This document shows positions 46,435 to 56,648 of a DNA stretch of 64,000 nt, in pieces. The notes beneath the pieces are model-generated. The model searched no databases. It was not told where the DNA came from and saw only the letters and a program-made list of their open reading frames with translations. Origin of the DNA: Bryoerythrophyllum caledonicum. Taxonomy: Eukaryota > Streptophyta > Bryopsida > Pottiales > Pottiaceae. The position numbers and the translations under genes were made by a program. The stretch is from the NCBI GenBank assembly GCA_963971425.1, contig OZ020514.1:25718602-25782601 (forward strand), given 5' to 3'. The first letter of the stretch is position 1. Every line of letters begins with the position of its first letter.

Positions 46435-47345
46435 TTTATTTAATAGAAATAAGTAGAATAAAAAATAGAATAAAGAATTAGTCTAATAAAAGATTGAATA
46501 GAAATAAGTAGAATCAAAAATAGAATAAAGAATTAGTCTAATAAAAGATTGAATAGAAATAAGTAGAATCAAAAATAGAATATAGAATTAGTCTAATAAA
46601 AGATTGAATAGAAATAAGTAGAATCAAAAATAGAATAAAGAATTAGTCTAATAAAAGATTGAATAGAAATAAGTAGAATCAAAAATAGAATAAAGAATTA
46701 GTCTAATAAAAGATTGAATAGAAATAAGTAGAATCAAAAATACAATTAAGAAATAGAATGAAAGACGGCATAGAAATAAGTAGAATCAAAAAATAGAATA
46801 GGGAATTAGAATGAAAGATCAAATAAAAGTAAGTAACATCAAAAAATAGAATCGAAAATTAGAATGAAAGATTGAATAGAAATAAGTAGAATCAAAAATA
46901 GAATAAAGAATTAGTCTAATGAAAGAATGAATAGAAATAAATAGAATCAAAAAATAGAATAAAAAATAACTCTATTAAAAAGACTGAATAGAAATAATTA
47001 GATTAAAAAAATAGAACTAAGAAATTGAATGAAAGACAACATAGAAATAACTAGAAATAAAAACAAGAATAGGGGATTAGAATGAGAGATTGAATAGAAA
47101 TAAGTAAGATAAAAAAATAGAATAGGGAATTAGAATGAAAGATTAAATAGAATTAAGTAGAATCAAGAAATAGAATAAAGAATAAGTCCAATGAAAGATT
47201 GAATAGAAATAAATAGAATCGAAAAGAAAAATAAACAAATAGAATGGAAGATTGAATAGAAATTACTAGAATCAAAAAACAAAAAATTGAAATAGAATGA
47301 AAGAATGAATAGAAATAACTAGATTTTAAAAATTGAATAAGGATT
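46435..47345. repeat. 55-bp tandem repeat array decaying to the right
   Basis: Unit begins GAATAGAAATAAGTAGAATC and ends GTCTAATAAAAGATT, 55 bases. About five near-identical copies lie at 46440-46735, then progressively degenerate AATAGAA/TAGAATCAAAAA copies continue to about 47345. It has no coding potential. The gradient from near-perfect to degenerate suggests recent amplification at the left side. Confidence 0.85.
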
Positions 47346-47799
47346 GAATAAAAATAAATCGTGAATTGACAATTTATGAACCTCCACTCCTTGCACAGTT
47401 GTTTTGAATATGCTACACCCCTTCTCTACCTCTAAAAATTGGTGTATAGGGAACTAACCTCATGCTTAAGACAATGTTACGAGATTTAGAGCTTGTGTTG
47501 TGCAAGAATATCATACAAAGTGAAGTCTAAAGAACTTGTAATTTAATTTAATTTTCAGCTCTAAACTCTGAATTAAAATTCAATTCTTGATTCGACGTTT
47601 TAGTCTTCACCGTATAGTAATGATGACTCGAAGCATTGTTAGAGCTTGATGTAGATGGCAACTCAGCCGTCGTGGAGGAGTTGTTCGACCATCAATTACA
47701 CTTCTCGTCGTCTCTCCCCCTCCCTCCTCCCCTCTTCCTTCAGCTTCTTGTTTTCGCCTCACTTTCGGTTTCTTGTTTTCAGAGCCGTTTTTGGTGATT

Positions 47800-48251
47800 T
47801 GTTGCGAGTGTAGTGCGTAGAAATTTGTGTTGTTACCGTGAGTGTATGCGCGAGTGTGAGTGCGAGTGTGAGCGCTGTGAGCGCTGTGAAAGTAGTGTGA
47901 GTGTGAGTGTGTTTCAACTTCAAATCGGTGCAATTGGCGGACGCGTCGTTACGAAAGAGTGCGGCGCCTTGAAAGAAACAGGAATACGAGGTATGTGTTT
48001 TCTTCTTAGAAAATCTGGTTAGTTGATATGTATTAGAAATTCGGTGTTTTTAGGTCCTTGTGTAGCTGAGGATGTCGGTAAGGAGAATGAAGTTGTTCGG
48101 CGTTCTTCAACTGTCGATGTTTTCTAGACATTGAATAGGTGTTGTTGCTGTGACTCACGAGCTTCTAACACGACGTCTCATCTAGCGTTTAGGGCAACAA
48201 ATTTACGAGGATGGCAGGCCCATTTGGCAATACAAGCGACTAGAGTGACCC
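47800..48251 (+). other. Possible 5' region and first exon of HAD-phosphatase gene
   Basis: A GTGAGTGTGAG-rich simple repeat (47840-47912) is followed by short frames. One ends in FRATNLRGWQAHLAIQATR and a GTAAGT-type donor near 48251, which could be an early exon of the plus-strand gene continuing at 49.3 kb. The assignment rests on position and splice-like signals only. Confidence 0.25.
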
Positions 48252-48734
48252 GTAAGTTTCTATCCTTTCAATGATAATAAATTTTTCTTTCTCGCGTTTT
48301 GGTTTAGATGATTTGTAGTATGTTATGAATGATTGTCAAATTCAGGTTTTCATGTTAGGTTTACAAGGTGCGTAGTATGTGCTGAAGGTTTTCAGCTTTA
48401 GATTTCACGTAAAGTTTGCCGGATCAGTACAATCTTCTGAATGATTTTTTACTAAGGGTTTCCATGTTCTGGTTTACAAGCTCTGTTGAATGATGTGAAT
48501 GATATTCTAGCTTTGGTACTCATACTGAGGTTTATGAGGTTTGTAGTATGTCATGAATGTCATAACACTCATCGAATTTTTCTTAATCGTATGTCAATCC
48601 CTTTTGGTATGATATGCAATTTAGGGTTATTGTGTATGGTATGCAAACTTTTCACGATAGATAGAATGTAGATCTATTGTACAATATTTACACATGAAGT
48701 TGTTATAAGTTGTACATTGGTGCTCAAGTGCACA

Positions 48735-49100
48735 TGAAGTTCATATGATCGTCATGGGGATCGTAAGATCCTTCCATCGTCATGAGGATGGTAGGATCTT
48801 ACGATCCCCATGAGGATCGTAAGATCATACTATCCCTCAAGGGGATCGTTAGATCCTACGATCCCGTTCAGAATCGTAAGATCTTACAGTCTCCTTGAGG
48901 GATCGTATGATCTTTCGCAATCCCTCTGGTTTGCTTGAACCAAAGGTCCCCTCGAAGATAGTAAGATCCTACGATCCCTTTCACGGTGTACTCTAGTTAT
49001 CACAACTTCTTCTGTATCCATTGTAGAATCCCATCGTAAGATCTTACGATTCCCCTGAGGTCTGTATGAACTAACCATACCTTTTTGGATGGTAGGATCT
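48735..49100. repeat. Second palindrome cluster (ATCGTAAGATCTTACGAT)
   Basis: About nine copies of the GTAAGATCTTAC/GTAGGATCCTAC palindrome family in 370 bases, in the presumed intron before the exon at 49.3 kb. Some copies are in AGGATCGTAAGATC arrangements, giving nested inverted repeats. Confidence 0.8.
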
Positions 49101-49749
49101 TACGATCCTCAGTTTGATGGTTGGCCGTAATTTGGAAGGAAACCGTTGACAATTGAGTTTCTTTTATGAGTACTAAATTTATGCATTGGTATGGTCAAGG
49201 AAAACATCATCAAACTCGAAGATGTGAATCCTGACTGGTGTCCTGTAAACCTGTATGATACTGTTTTGTGTGGGCAGAAGAACATATAATGTAATCTAGT
49301 TAGTGATCCTCAGCCCACGACTTTCTTCATGGTCGACAAGGTCGTGGAATGGGGTCTTCATTGGACGCTTGATCGGAAGCAAAAGAACATTTTGATTGCG
49401 CCAATGATGGCTATTACAAATTCCGCAGCTCCTGGAGGTGCTTCATACAAGTTATCAACGATGAACATGGAAGTACAAGAGTTAGTGCACTTCACCGCCA
49501 CCATTTTTGTAATTGTCATCTCCGAGGTTGTAGCGAGTTCGGGCTGTTCCAGGGTGTATGGCTTAGTCATTGATAAAGTAGGTTTAATCCCTGCACTAAA
49601 CGAATCGGTCAAGGACTAGGGACTTCCTATATCAAATTTTAATCCCGACGTTTGAAGGATTGCGCAAGGCTGGAAGGAGCTGCAGGCAAATTGAGATTTG
49701 TACAATAGAGACCGACAGAAATCAGCTCCACCTACACCTCCTTAGAAAA

Positions 49750-49752
49750 AGC
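49750..49752. repeat. CACTA target site duplication, left
   Basis: AGC, matching 51523-51525. A 3-bp duplication is diagnostic of CACTA elements. Confidence 0.8.
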
Positions 49753-51522
49753 CACTATAAGAAACCCGTGTTTTTTGTAACACGGTGAAAAACATGCCTG
49801 AACGTCAAAAGTAACATGTTGCTGCGTCAATGTTGATGTCACCTAAAATCCATCAAGATGAACAAGCCAAAACGTCAAAAAATTTGTTGTAACATGGTTG
49901 TCAACCTCTTGCCATCCAACTAAACGTTGCTTGAAATGTGTGGGAAAGGGCTCCACGTGGGGGAGCCAATGTCCACATCAGCTATGTTTTCCTTTGGGCA
50001 GCGCCATGCGGGGATTTTTCATCCAGCTCCATTTTGAGCGGGCAGAGACGTGGAATTTTAAAAATTGTTGACTTCGACCCGAAGAATTATGACGTGGACA
50101 ACCCACGTCAGCTGACGTCATGCTTTTAAAGCATTTTTCGTCCATACAAGGCTGTTAGTTTTGACGTTCGTTTTGACATGCTCGTGTTGCTCATGACATC
50201 AATCCTGACGTTGGCGCGTTCTGCCTATATGTTGTCAATGACCTTTTTCATGCTGGAAATGATGTTCACTTGAACATCTAGCATGTTCTTTTGGACGTTT
50301 TTCTAAACATGTTTCTAAAAATGATCAAAACCCTAATGTGTGATTTGGCGCTTGCTGGGGCAATTGATGAACGAGCATGGGCATTTGGGAAGGATTTAGG
50401 GTGCCTAAAAATTGTTCTTCAGACTACGTCATGGGTGTGCGACGAACTAGGTCACAGCTTCCGCGCTCAAGAAGATCTATAGAGCTGGAGTTTGGCACTG
50501 AGTGAATGGGAGAGTTGCGGTTTGCAGCTTGGCGCGACCTGCGCCACGAGGAGGAATTCGGCGCGAAGATGATTGCGAGGTGGAGCTCCGCGCAAGTTTG
50601 TGTTAGAACCACGTACCTGCAGTTCGATGCGAAGACCTCACGACGTGTTTCACGAGTTCTAAGTAAGTGGAGGACGTACCGGCCTTGCTGCTATAGCGCC
50701 TCTCCACGGTGGTGAATACTGAACTTGGCTATGGCTAGGGTTTCCTGGCCATGGCTGAGGTCAGCTATGGCTGGGATTAGCCGGCTATGGCCAAAGCTCC
50801 CCCTATTATCGTTCTTCTTCCCTTTGAGCTCTCCCCTTGCCGTCTTGATCTGCCGTAGGTCACCTTCCTTGCTCCCAGCTAGCTCCGTCGTCACCGCTCC
50901 ATGGCTGCCGCCATAGCTGCCGCCATAGCCGTCGCCATAGCCACCGCCATAGCCGCCGTAGCTTTGCTCCATCACCTTCAAGTTGCCTCTTTCTACTCCT
51001 TGTTGTTCTCCTAATCTCCTTCCTCTTAGCGTTGAAGTGAGCTTCGCCGCAACCCACCTCCCACTTCTATCACCTAAGTTCAATTTGTTCTCACCCACAC
51101 TTCCAAAAGTAAAGTGTAGATGTTGTGGAGGTTGCTTGTGTGTAAGTCGCCCTTCGGCTCTTCCTTCCTTGCGACATATTTCATCCACTACGGATGAAAG
51201 CTGCCCATTTCCTCAATTTTTGGCTTTTGGGCAGCGGGTTGCAATCATTCCATAGTAAAATTAAATGCAACTGTGGCTGACGTGGACATCCCGTGTTTTC
51301 TATGTCGTCACAGTCTGACATGGTCACGTTTCTTTTGACGTCACAAAAAACGTGCATGTCTACGGTGACATCAATGCGTTTTGTCTTTAACAAGAACATG
51401 TTTGATGCAACGTCAAACTAAATTCGAGGTACTGTTGCAATTTTTTGACTAACGTGTGACATCACAAAAAACACAACATGTAACAGCCTTGACGACACCA
51501 AAAACATGGTTTTTCTATAGTG
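49753..51522. mobile_element. Non-autonomous CACTA transposon, 1770 bp
   Basis: The left end is CACTATAAGAAACCCGTGTT and the right end read inward is CACTATAGAAAAACCATGTT. It is flanked by AGC/AGC. Subterminal regions contain repeated ACGTCA/TGACGTC words (for example around 49800-49870, 50085-50170, 51270-51490). There is no transposase. A minus-strand frame at 51188-50691 includes a Gly/Tyr-rich stretch (SYGGYGGGYGDGYGGSYGGS) that may be captured host sequence. The element is inserted in a coding frame of gene 3; element plus duplication is 1773 bases, a multiple of three, and the flanking frame continues in phase. Confidence 0.9.
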
Positions 51523-51525
51523 AGC
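51523..51525. repeat. CACTA target site duplication, right
   Basis: AGC immediately after the terminal TAGTG. Confidence 0.8.
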
Positions 51526-54126
51526 GGTTGTCTTCACTTTTTACGGCGGAGGGGCTGCCAAAGAAAAAGTCATAGAGGAAGAAGTCGGACCCCAAGGTGG
51601 ACTAACTGACACTAGCTAGGGCAGTCGGGATGACGAGCAAGACGGTGGCAGGGAAAACCGCAAAGGAGTTGCAGCTTGTGAGGACCCCGCAGGACCTCGC
51701 TGATCCAGTAGTGGACATTGACCGCCTTCACCGAGTTCCTGGCGGTACTGTTGTTTATCGACCACTGGATAAGAAGCGAGTTTTACAGCTCATTGACCAG
51801 AAGCACACAATGCCATTGAAGGGTAACTATCATCACGTACAGATAGGCGGGTAACCTTGCTTGGCTGCGCACAAAGTCCTCATTAGGGAGGGTAGTCTCT
51901 TGGAAGAAGATGAGAGAGATGCCAAGAGCTTCATTGTAACAATCATCTGGCATGGTCCCAAGGACTAGAACTTGATGTTATACTATTCAAGGGTCCTCAA
52001 CCAAGATCTTGCTCGCATTAGATCGGAGGGCAACTATTTAACCCTGCTGGATCTTGCGCGTAAGAGCTGGGTTTTCGCCGATAGTCCAGCTCCATCCAAG
52101 AATGGATTGGCACACTCCAATGAGTTAAAGGTGAGTCACTGAAACATTACCCATCACCTTAATGTTTGAGTTACTGATTCATACACAAGGTGTGGACGGA
52201 TAGAACGATCTTACGATCCCAACTTAAATAAACACATGGTCGTCAGGATCGTAGGATCCTACTATCTCCAAATTTCTGTGTTTAACTTCTGACTACCCCA
52301 ATCCTTGCAGGCCTAGTCTGATAAACTTTGAGCTTTGTCTCAGGTGTTGACGAAGACTCTACAGAGGACGTCGAAGACAACGAGGATAGGACAAGGAAGG
52401 AGCGTTTGAAGCAGAAGCGATACTAGGCGAGGGCTCTAAAGCAGAACGACTTGATGCCACTTTATTTCATGTGGGATAGTGACATCAAGAAGATGGCCAA
52501 GTTTGTGATGGCAAATAAGTCTCAATGAAGTCGACGAAGTCGGCAAAGAAGGTACTCGTCTTTCAAGGCCTCGAGAAGGCGTGTCAGATTGAGAAGAAGC
52601 ATAGACTCATCAAGAATGAGTCCATGCACTACTTCTTTAAGAAGCCCCTAAGGTGTAAGACATTGAAGGAAGCCTTGTATTCTGAGGATGATCATCTTAA
52701 GGCTGCAGCGGAGTACAAGGTTATCAAAGCCACCATCGTAACGTGGTTTGAGAAAGTCATTAAGGACCTTACTGGAGAGCGCTTCTTCTTGAAGCGAGGA
52801 TCCGCGTTAGCCCCCTCAAACAAGGAGGATGACTTTTCAACTATTCTGAAGATGCTCTTCGATCACCAGAGGGCCATCAAGGAGAATCGAGTTGATAGCG
52901 CTCCAACCTCATCCGGATCGTCGCTTTCAGCGAAATATAAATCCGTTTGGATGAACAGGAAATCTAGAGACTTGGCGAAGATTCTACTGTTGGGCAGTGA
53001 CCAGATGCTGCAATGGACAAAGAAGGACGCGATGGTGGTTATGGTGTACTACTTTGTCAATCGCAAAGAGAAAGGAAAACTTGATTTTTCAATCATGGAA
53101 CAGGTTTTGCAAACTTTGCAGGCCATGGAGTATAAGGATGATAACTAGTTCAGGAGGGTCCGTTATCCAAGTGTGTTTATCACAGATCGGGCTGGAATGG
53201 TGGAGGTTGCCAACGCTGTAGCTGAGAGGGGCGCGGTCGCTACACAAACGCTACCATGGTTTCACACCCCCACTTTATATATTACCTAGGGGACGGAGGG
53301 CTTCATGAGTCCTGAACCAATGTTGCCCTTGTACTTTGACTTTGTGTACGGGAACGACTTTAGTTTGGCTCAAGCAATGTGCTTTCGATCAACTCTTGGG
53401 AATGAGATGCCGTTCCAAATAATGATATCCACAGCATATTTCGAGGATGCTTCCAAACAATGGGCTCAACATTCTTATGCCAATTTCAATATCGACGCGG
53501 TTAGCAAGTTGCTTGGCACATTGGGGGCTCTAAACAATGTTATTGTCAACAACGGTGGGGGTCCTTCGATTACCTAGATTGGCCTGGTAAGATGACTGTA
53601 GGATCCTACGATCTTTTTACCTCATCCCTTAGTTCGTTCAAGTTCTCTCTTCCACACTATCTTTACATCATATGAATCTGTTTTCTTTCATCTAATACGG
53701 TCTACTATTTTGTGTTGCTGACTAAAGGAGCACAAGTCATCGAAGGCGTCTTCTCCAGGGAAGAAGTGACGAGAGCCGATGAGCTATCGAACGATATCTG
53801 GGAATGTGCTCAGACGCTAGCAATAGCGGTACCTGCCATGGCGGCCTTGAATGTGAGCGAGAGGAAGAAAAAGAAGATCGCAAGAGGCAAGAAGAAGATC
53901 ATCAACGTATCCAGCTCCAAGAGTGACACCTCCAGCGACTCGGACAAGGCCCCCTCTGAGAAGGGCACTGATGTGGAGGAGGAGGAGATCAAAGAAGCAG
54001 ATCAACCTATGGACGACAAGCGCAAGGGCAGGTCCAAGACTCAGTGAAGATTACAATTGGATAACCAGGAGCACATCAACTTGACTCCTCCCTCTTCTAC
54101 ACAACTCGATGCCCATGAGGCGACCA

Positions 54127-54719
54127 TTGTATGATATACATGCTAAATTTTATCTCTGTCAATGGACAAACTATTTCTAAGACAATTGTATATAACAATA
54201 ACCATGTGAACTGATCAGCAATGCACTGTGGTTAATTTTCTGTTTGCATATTCGTTGTATTCACCATCATATCCCAACTCCATGCAGAGAACTGAGGAAG
54301 TTCATGATCGACATCTGCATACTTCATCTTCGGAGCCGCCTGTATGAATAAGATTGCTCTGCTTGTAGTTTATACAACTTGGAATATATGTATCGATGGA
54401 TCCATTTTACGCGATATAGTCATCAGTTACTAGTCGATGAGTGCTTTAGGATTGTTATATGAAGGAATAAGTGCATGCATATTTGTTGCCATCAAATCAC
54501 GAATAAACATCATTGGTTGCCTAAATATTCCTACTATCCCTTTCTCGTCTTTCCTTGTAGAGATTTATTCTTACCAGGTTCCGATCGTTGTAGTTATGCA
54601 TAAATGCTTCGGTGCACAAAGCACTTTCTCCTACACCCCCTTTCATCCATCTCGATCTTCATTTTTTCATTAGTAGTTCCTGGCTGGGACAACAATTTGA
54701 TTGACTTTATTTCATGGCT
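54127..54719. other. Introns and short exon of gene 3
   Basis: Mostly noncoding between exons of the plus-strand gene. A short acceptor-bounded piece at about 54288-54343 (RTEEVHDRHLHTSSSEPP) may be a small exon. The 78-codon frame at 54437-54673 shows no motif. Confidence 0.3.
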
Positions 54720-55885
54720 GCAGCATCTCCAAATTGCTCATGACGATCATGTGCCGTCTATTTCAGCAGCGGCGGAGCATGTCTACTCCCACGGCAATTC
54801 ACCTATGCATGATATCGACCATGTCAATGCCAGCAGAATTTATGAAGAGGAGGATAGCAGCCTTCAGGCTCTAGTTAACGACTTGGCCGATGAGTGCCAT
54901 GGGGACTTGAGTTGTCGAGGAGGTGAACTTCTGGAGGTGAGTTCCGTTCTAGATTAGGTGATGACAAGAAGAGAAGAGGAGGCGTTGTTGCTCGCGGAGG
55001 AAGAGTTACTTGCTCCCAAACTAGGATAACCGTCAGGAATGCACCACCTTTAAAGCCAAGAAGATGGGACGTGCTTCATCCCCCGTCGTCCGGACCTACA
55101 CCGATGGAGATAGAATCGTCATCTCATCCTTCCTCTAGCGAGGACATGGAGACTACGATGGATCCTGAGCAACACTCTGCCGCGAATACACTTGCTAGGT
55201 TACAGGACATTGATCCGATTGTTTCACCCCCACTAAGTAAAGCGCCGTTCGATAGGGAGCTTATCATAGGCATATTCAGAGAGGCTAGTGTGTCGCTACA
55301 GGCCTTCAGTCCTCTTAGGAATGTTTTGAATGCATCTATTGTTGAGGACTACTTGGATGACCCTTTGAATTTCAGCCAAAAAATTCAGCCAACAACCTTT
55401 AGGATCGTCCCAAGACCTGTTGATGTTGAGGCTGATGCTGCTGAAAAGGGTCCTCCATCCGCACAACATACCAATGCAGGACCCTCTGTAGAAGATATGT
55501 GGCTATTAAATTCTACCATCTTGTTGTTTTTTGTGTATCTTATTTGTTCTACGTTCACACTAATATCCTCAGGGAATATCAGGATCTGCAATCCTAACGG
55601 CCATGGTAGGATCTTACGATTCCTTTGGGGAGGGTAGGATCTTACGTTCCCATTGGGATGGTAGGATCCTATGATTCCAATGGGATGGTAGGATCCTACT
55701 ACCCTCGAGCACTGATGTCTCGAATGTTGGCAATGTGTAAGCATTCTGAATGGCATATGGGTCGTGTATTCTTCACTAATGACCTTTTTTTTGGGCAGGT
55801 GAGATGTCGGGGACTGCTCAGCGTCGTGAAAAGGTTCCATCATCGGTGGCACATAAGGGCTTTGGTCCCTCTAGAGAAGGTATGA
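54720..55885 (+). pseudogene. Acidic linker exons of gene 3
   Basis: Frames at 54720-54957 (HDDHVPSISAAAEHVYSHGN; EEEDSSLQALVNDLADECHG) and 55071-55490 (Ser/Glu/Pro-rich, then RELIIGIFREASVSLQAF and PTTFRIVPRPVDVEAD) lead to a short exon at about 55800-55880 (GTAQRREKVPSSVAHKGFGP) with a GTATGA donor. Stops and frame changes occur near 54956 and 55028. The palindrome cluster at 55605-55700 lies in the intron before the last of these. Composition suggests a disordered linker preceding the phosphatase domain. Confidence 0.4.
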
Positions 55886-55937
55886 TTCTAGACAATTCTA
55901 TTGTTTATTATTAGTATTCTGTATTAGAGACTCATTC

Positions 55938-56648
55938 TTGCAATGTTGGTTTTTTGCAGGAAAACTCAGTGCACCCGCCAATAAATCAGCCCCTAGATCA
56001 GCAAAGGTAAGGCAACCTGGGTACATTGTTGTGCTGGACTTGAATGGATTTCTGATTCACATATCGTATGATAAGGGGCGTAAAATTGTCGCTAGACGTG
56101 AGTGTGCAAAGTTTCTGAAGGTGCTGACAAATAAGGCTACTATTGTGGTATGGAGTTGCGCCATAAGGAAAAATGTGGATAGCATGTTGCAGGTGGCTTT
56201 GGGTAGTTCTACTGTAAAGCTAGAGGACCTAACAATTATGTCACAATCTGATATTACGGAGTCGAGCTTTCCGAGAGTGGGGAACAATGTTGAGAAGAAG
56301 TGTATGCTCAAGGACCTCAAAAACGTCAGGAAATTTGTTGACCACGTAGACCTCAGTCTGACATTGCTCATTGATGACAACCCCGAGAAGAACCTCCTCA
56401 ACGATGAGTTCACTACGATTCATCCTCAAACATGGACAGGTGACCTGAAGGACAAGTTCCTCATGAACACTATGCTTTCATGGCTTGAGAATAGGTTTTC
56501 CTCAAATCTCTCTGTGGCCAAATATGTCTGTAACCATCCCCTTCCCGGATGTCCGATTCCTGGAGAATTTAGGCCCACTACATTGGCTCAGAACATCGTA
56601 ATTGGGTGTTTTCAAAAATGGAATTCCAAAGTCGGGGCATTTCAATGA
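55938..56648 (+). CDS. FCP1/NIF-type HAD phosphatase-like domain, terminal exon of gene 3
   Basis: An exon starting after a TTTTTTGCAG acceptor (coding from about 55961) and ending with TGA at 56646-56648, with no internal stop. It has the layout of FCP1-like (NIF family) HAD phosphatases. Motif I is VVLDLNGFLIHISYDKGR, where the usual second Asp (DxD) is Asn. Motif II follows at KATIVVWSCAIRKNVDSML (Ser). A Lys-containing insert with KCMLKDLKNV comes next, then motif III LTLLIDDNPEKNLLN with the paired Asp. A C-terminal YVCNHPLPG segment is conserved-looking. Known members dephosphorylate Ser/Thr of proteins such as RNA polymerase II CTD. DLNG variants exist in plants and may be inactive. 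It is the best-preserved domain in this unit. Confidence 0.75.
   Translation: MQCWFFAGKLSAPANKSAPRSAKVRQPGYIVVLDLNGFLIHISYDKGRKIVARRECAKFLKVLTNKATIVVWSCAIRKNVDSMLQVALGSSTVKLEDLTIMSQSDITESSFPRVGNNVEKKCMLKDLKNVRKFVDHVDLSLTLLIDDNPEKNLLNDEFTTIHPQTWTGDLKDKFLMNTMLSWLENRFSSNLSVAKYVCNHPLPGCPIPGEFRPTTLAQNIVIGCFQKWNSKVGAFQ

Larger units (their letters stand above)
49290..54126 (+). pseudogene. N-terminal and central part of element gene 3 (upstream of HAD domain)
   Basis: Plus strand, following exons in frame where checked. 49329-49752 continues at 51526 after removing the CACTA insertion and one TSD copy. It encodes a hydrophobic/aromatic unknown stretch (MVDKVVEWGLHWTLDRKQ), then a Pro/Lys/Arg patch, then DPVVDIDRLHRVPGGTVVYR and LDKKRVLQLID, which faintly recalls a ParB-type N-terminal segment. 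It runs to a GTGAGT donor at about 52132. 52525-53148 holds a 207-codon Lys-rich helical region (KAAAEYKVIKATIVTWFEKV; SDQMLQWTKKDAMVVMVYY). 53305-53577 encodes LPLYFDFVYGNDFSLAQAMC. 53712-54047 is a basic-then-acidic linker (ERKKKKIARGKKK). Stops are mostly TAG (49617, 49743, about 51967, 52425, 53146, 53288, 53575), plus TGA (49653, 49692, 54045) and TAA (51852). The function is unknown. Joined to the HAD domain downstream by orientation and shared palindromes. Confidence 0.5.

Noticed and set aside
47607..47933. His/Thr/Arg-rich minus-strand ORF
   Set aside because: It is the shadow of a GTGAGTGTGAG simple repeat.
43680..49100. CRISPR-like regularly spaced palindromes
   Set aside because: Spacing and repeat sequence vary, the copies are palindromic and scattered over introns of a eukaryotic-type gene, and there are no cas genes.
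50691..51188. Gly/Tyr-rich 165-codon protein within the CACTA element
   Set aside because: The frame crosses low-complexity GCCGCCATAGC repeats and has no support as a gene; kept only as a possible captured fragment.
17792..54126. UAG as a sense (Gln) codon
   Set aside because: TGA and TAA stops and frameshifts also occur in the same genes, and neighbouring frames end naturally at TAG. Methylation-driven decay explains the bias more simply, although a proteomic test would settle it.
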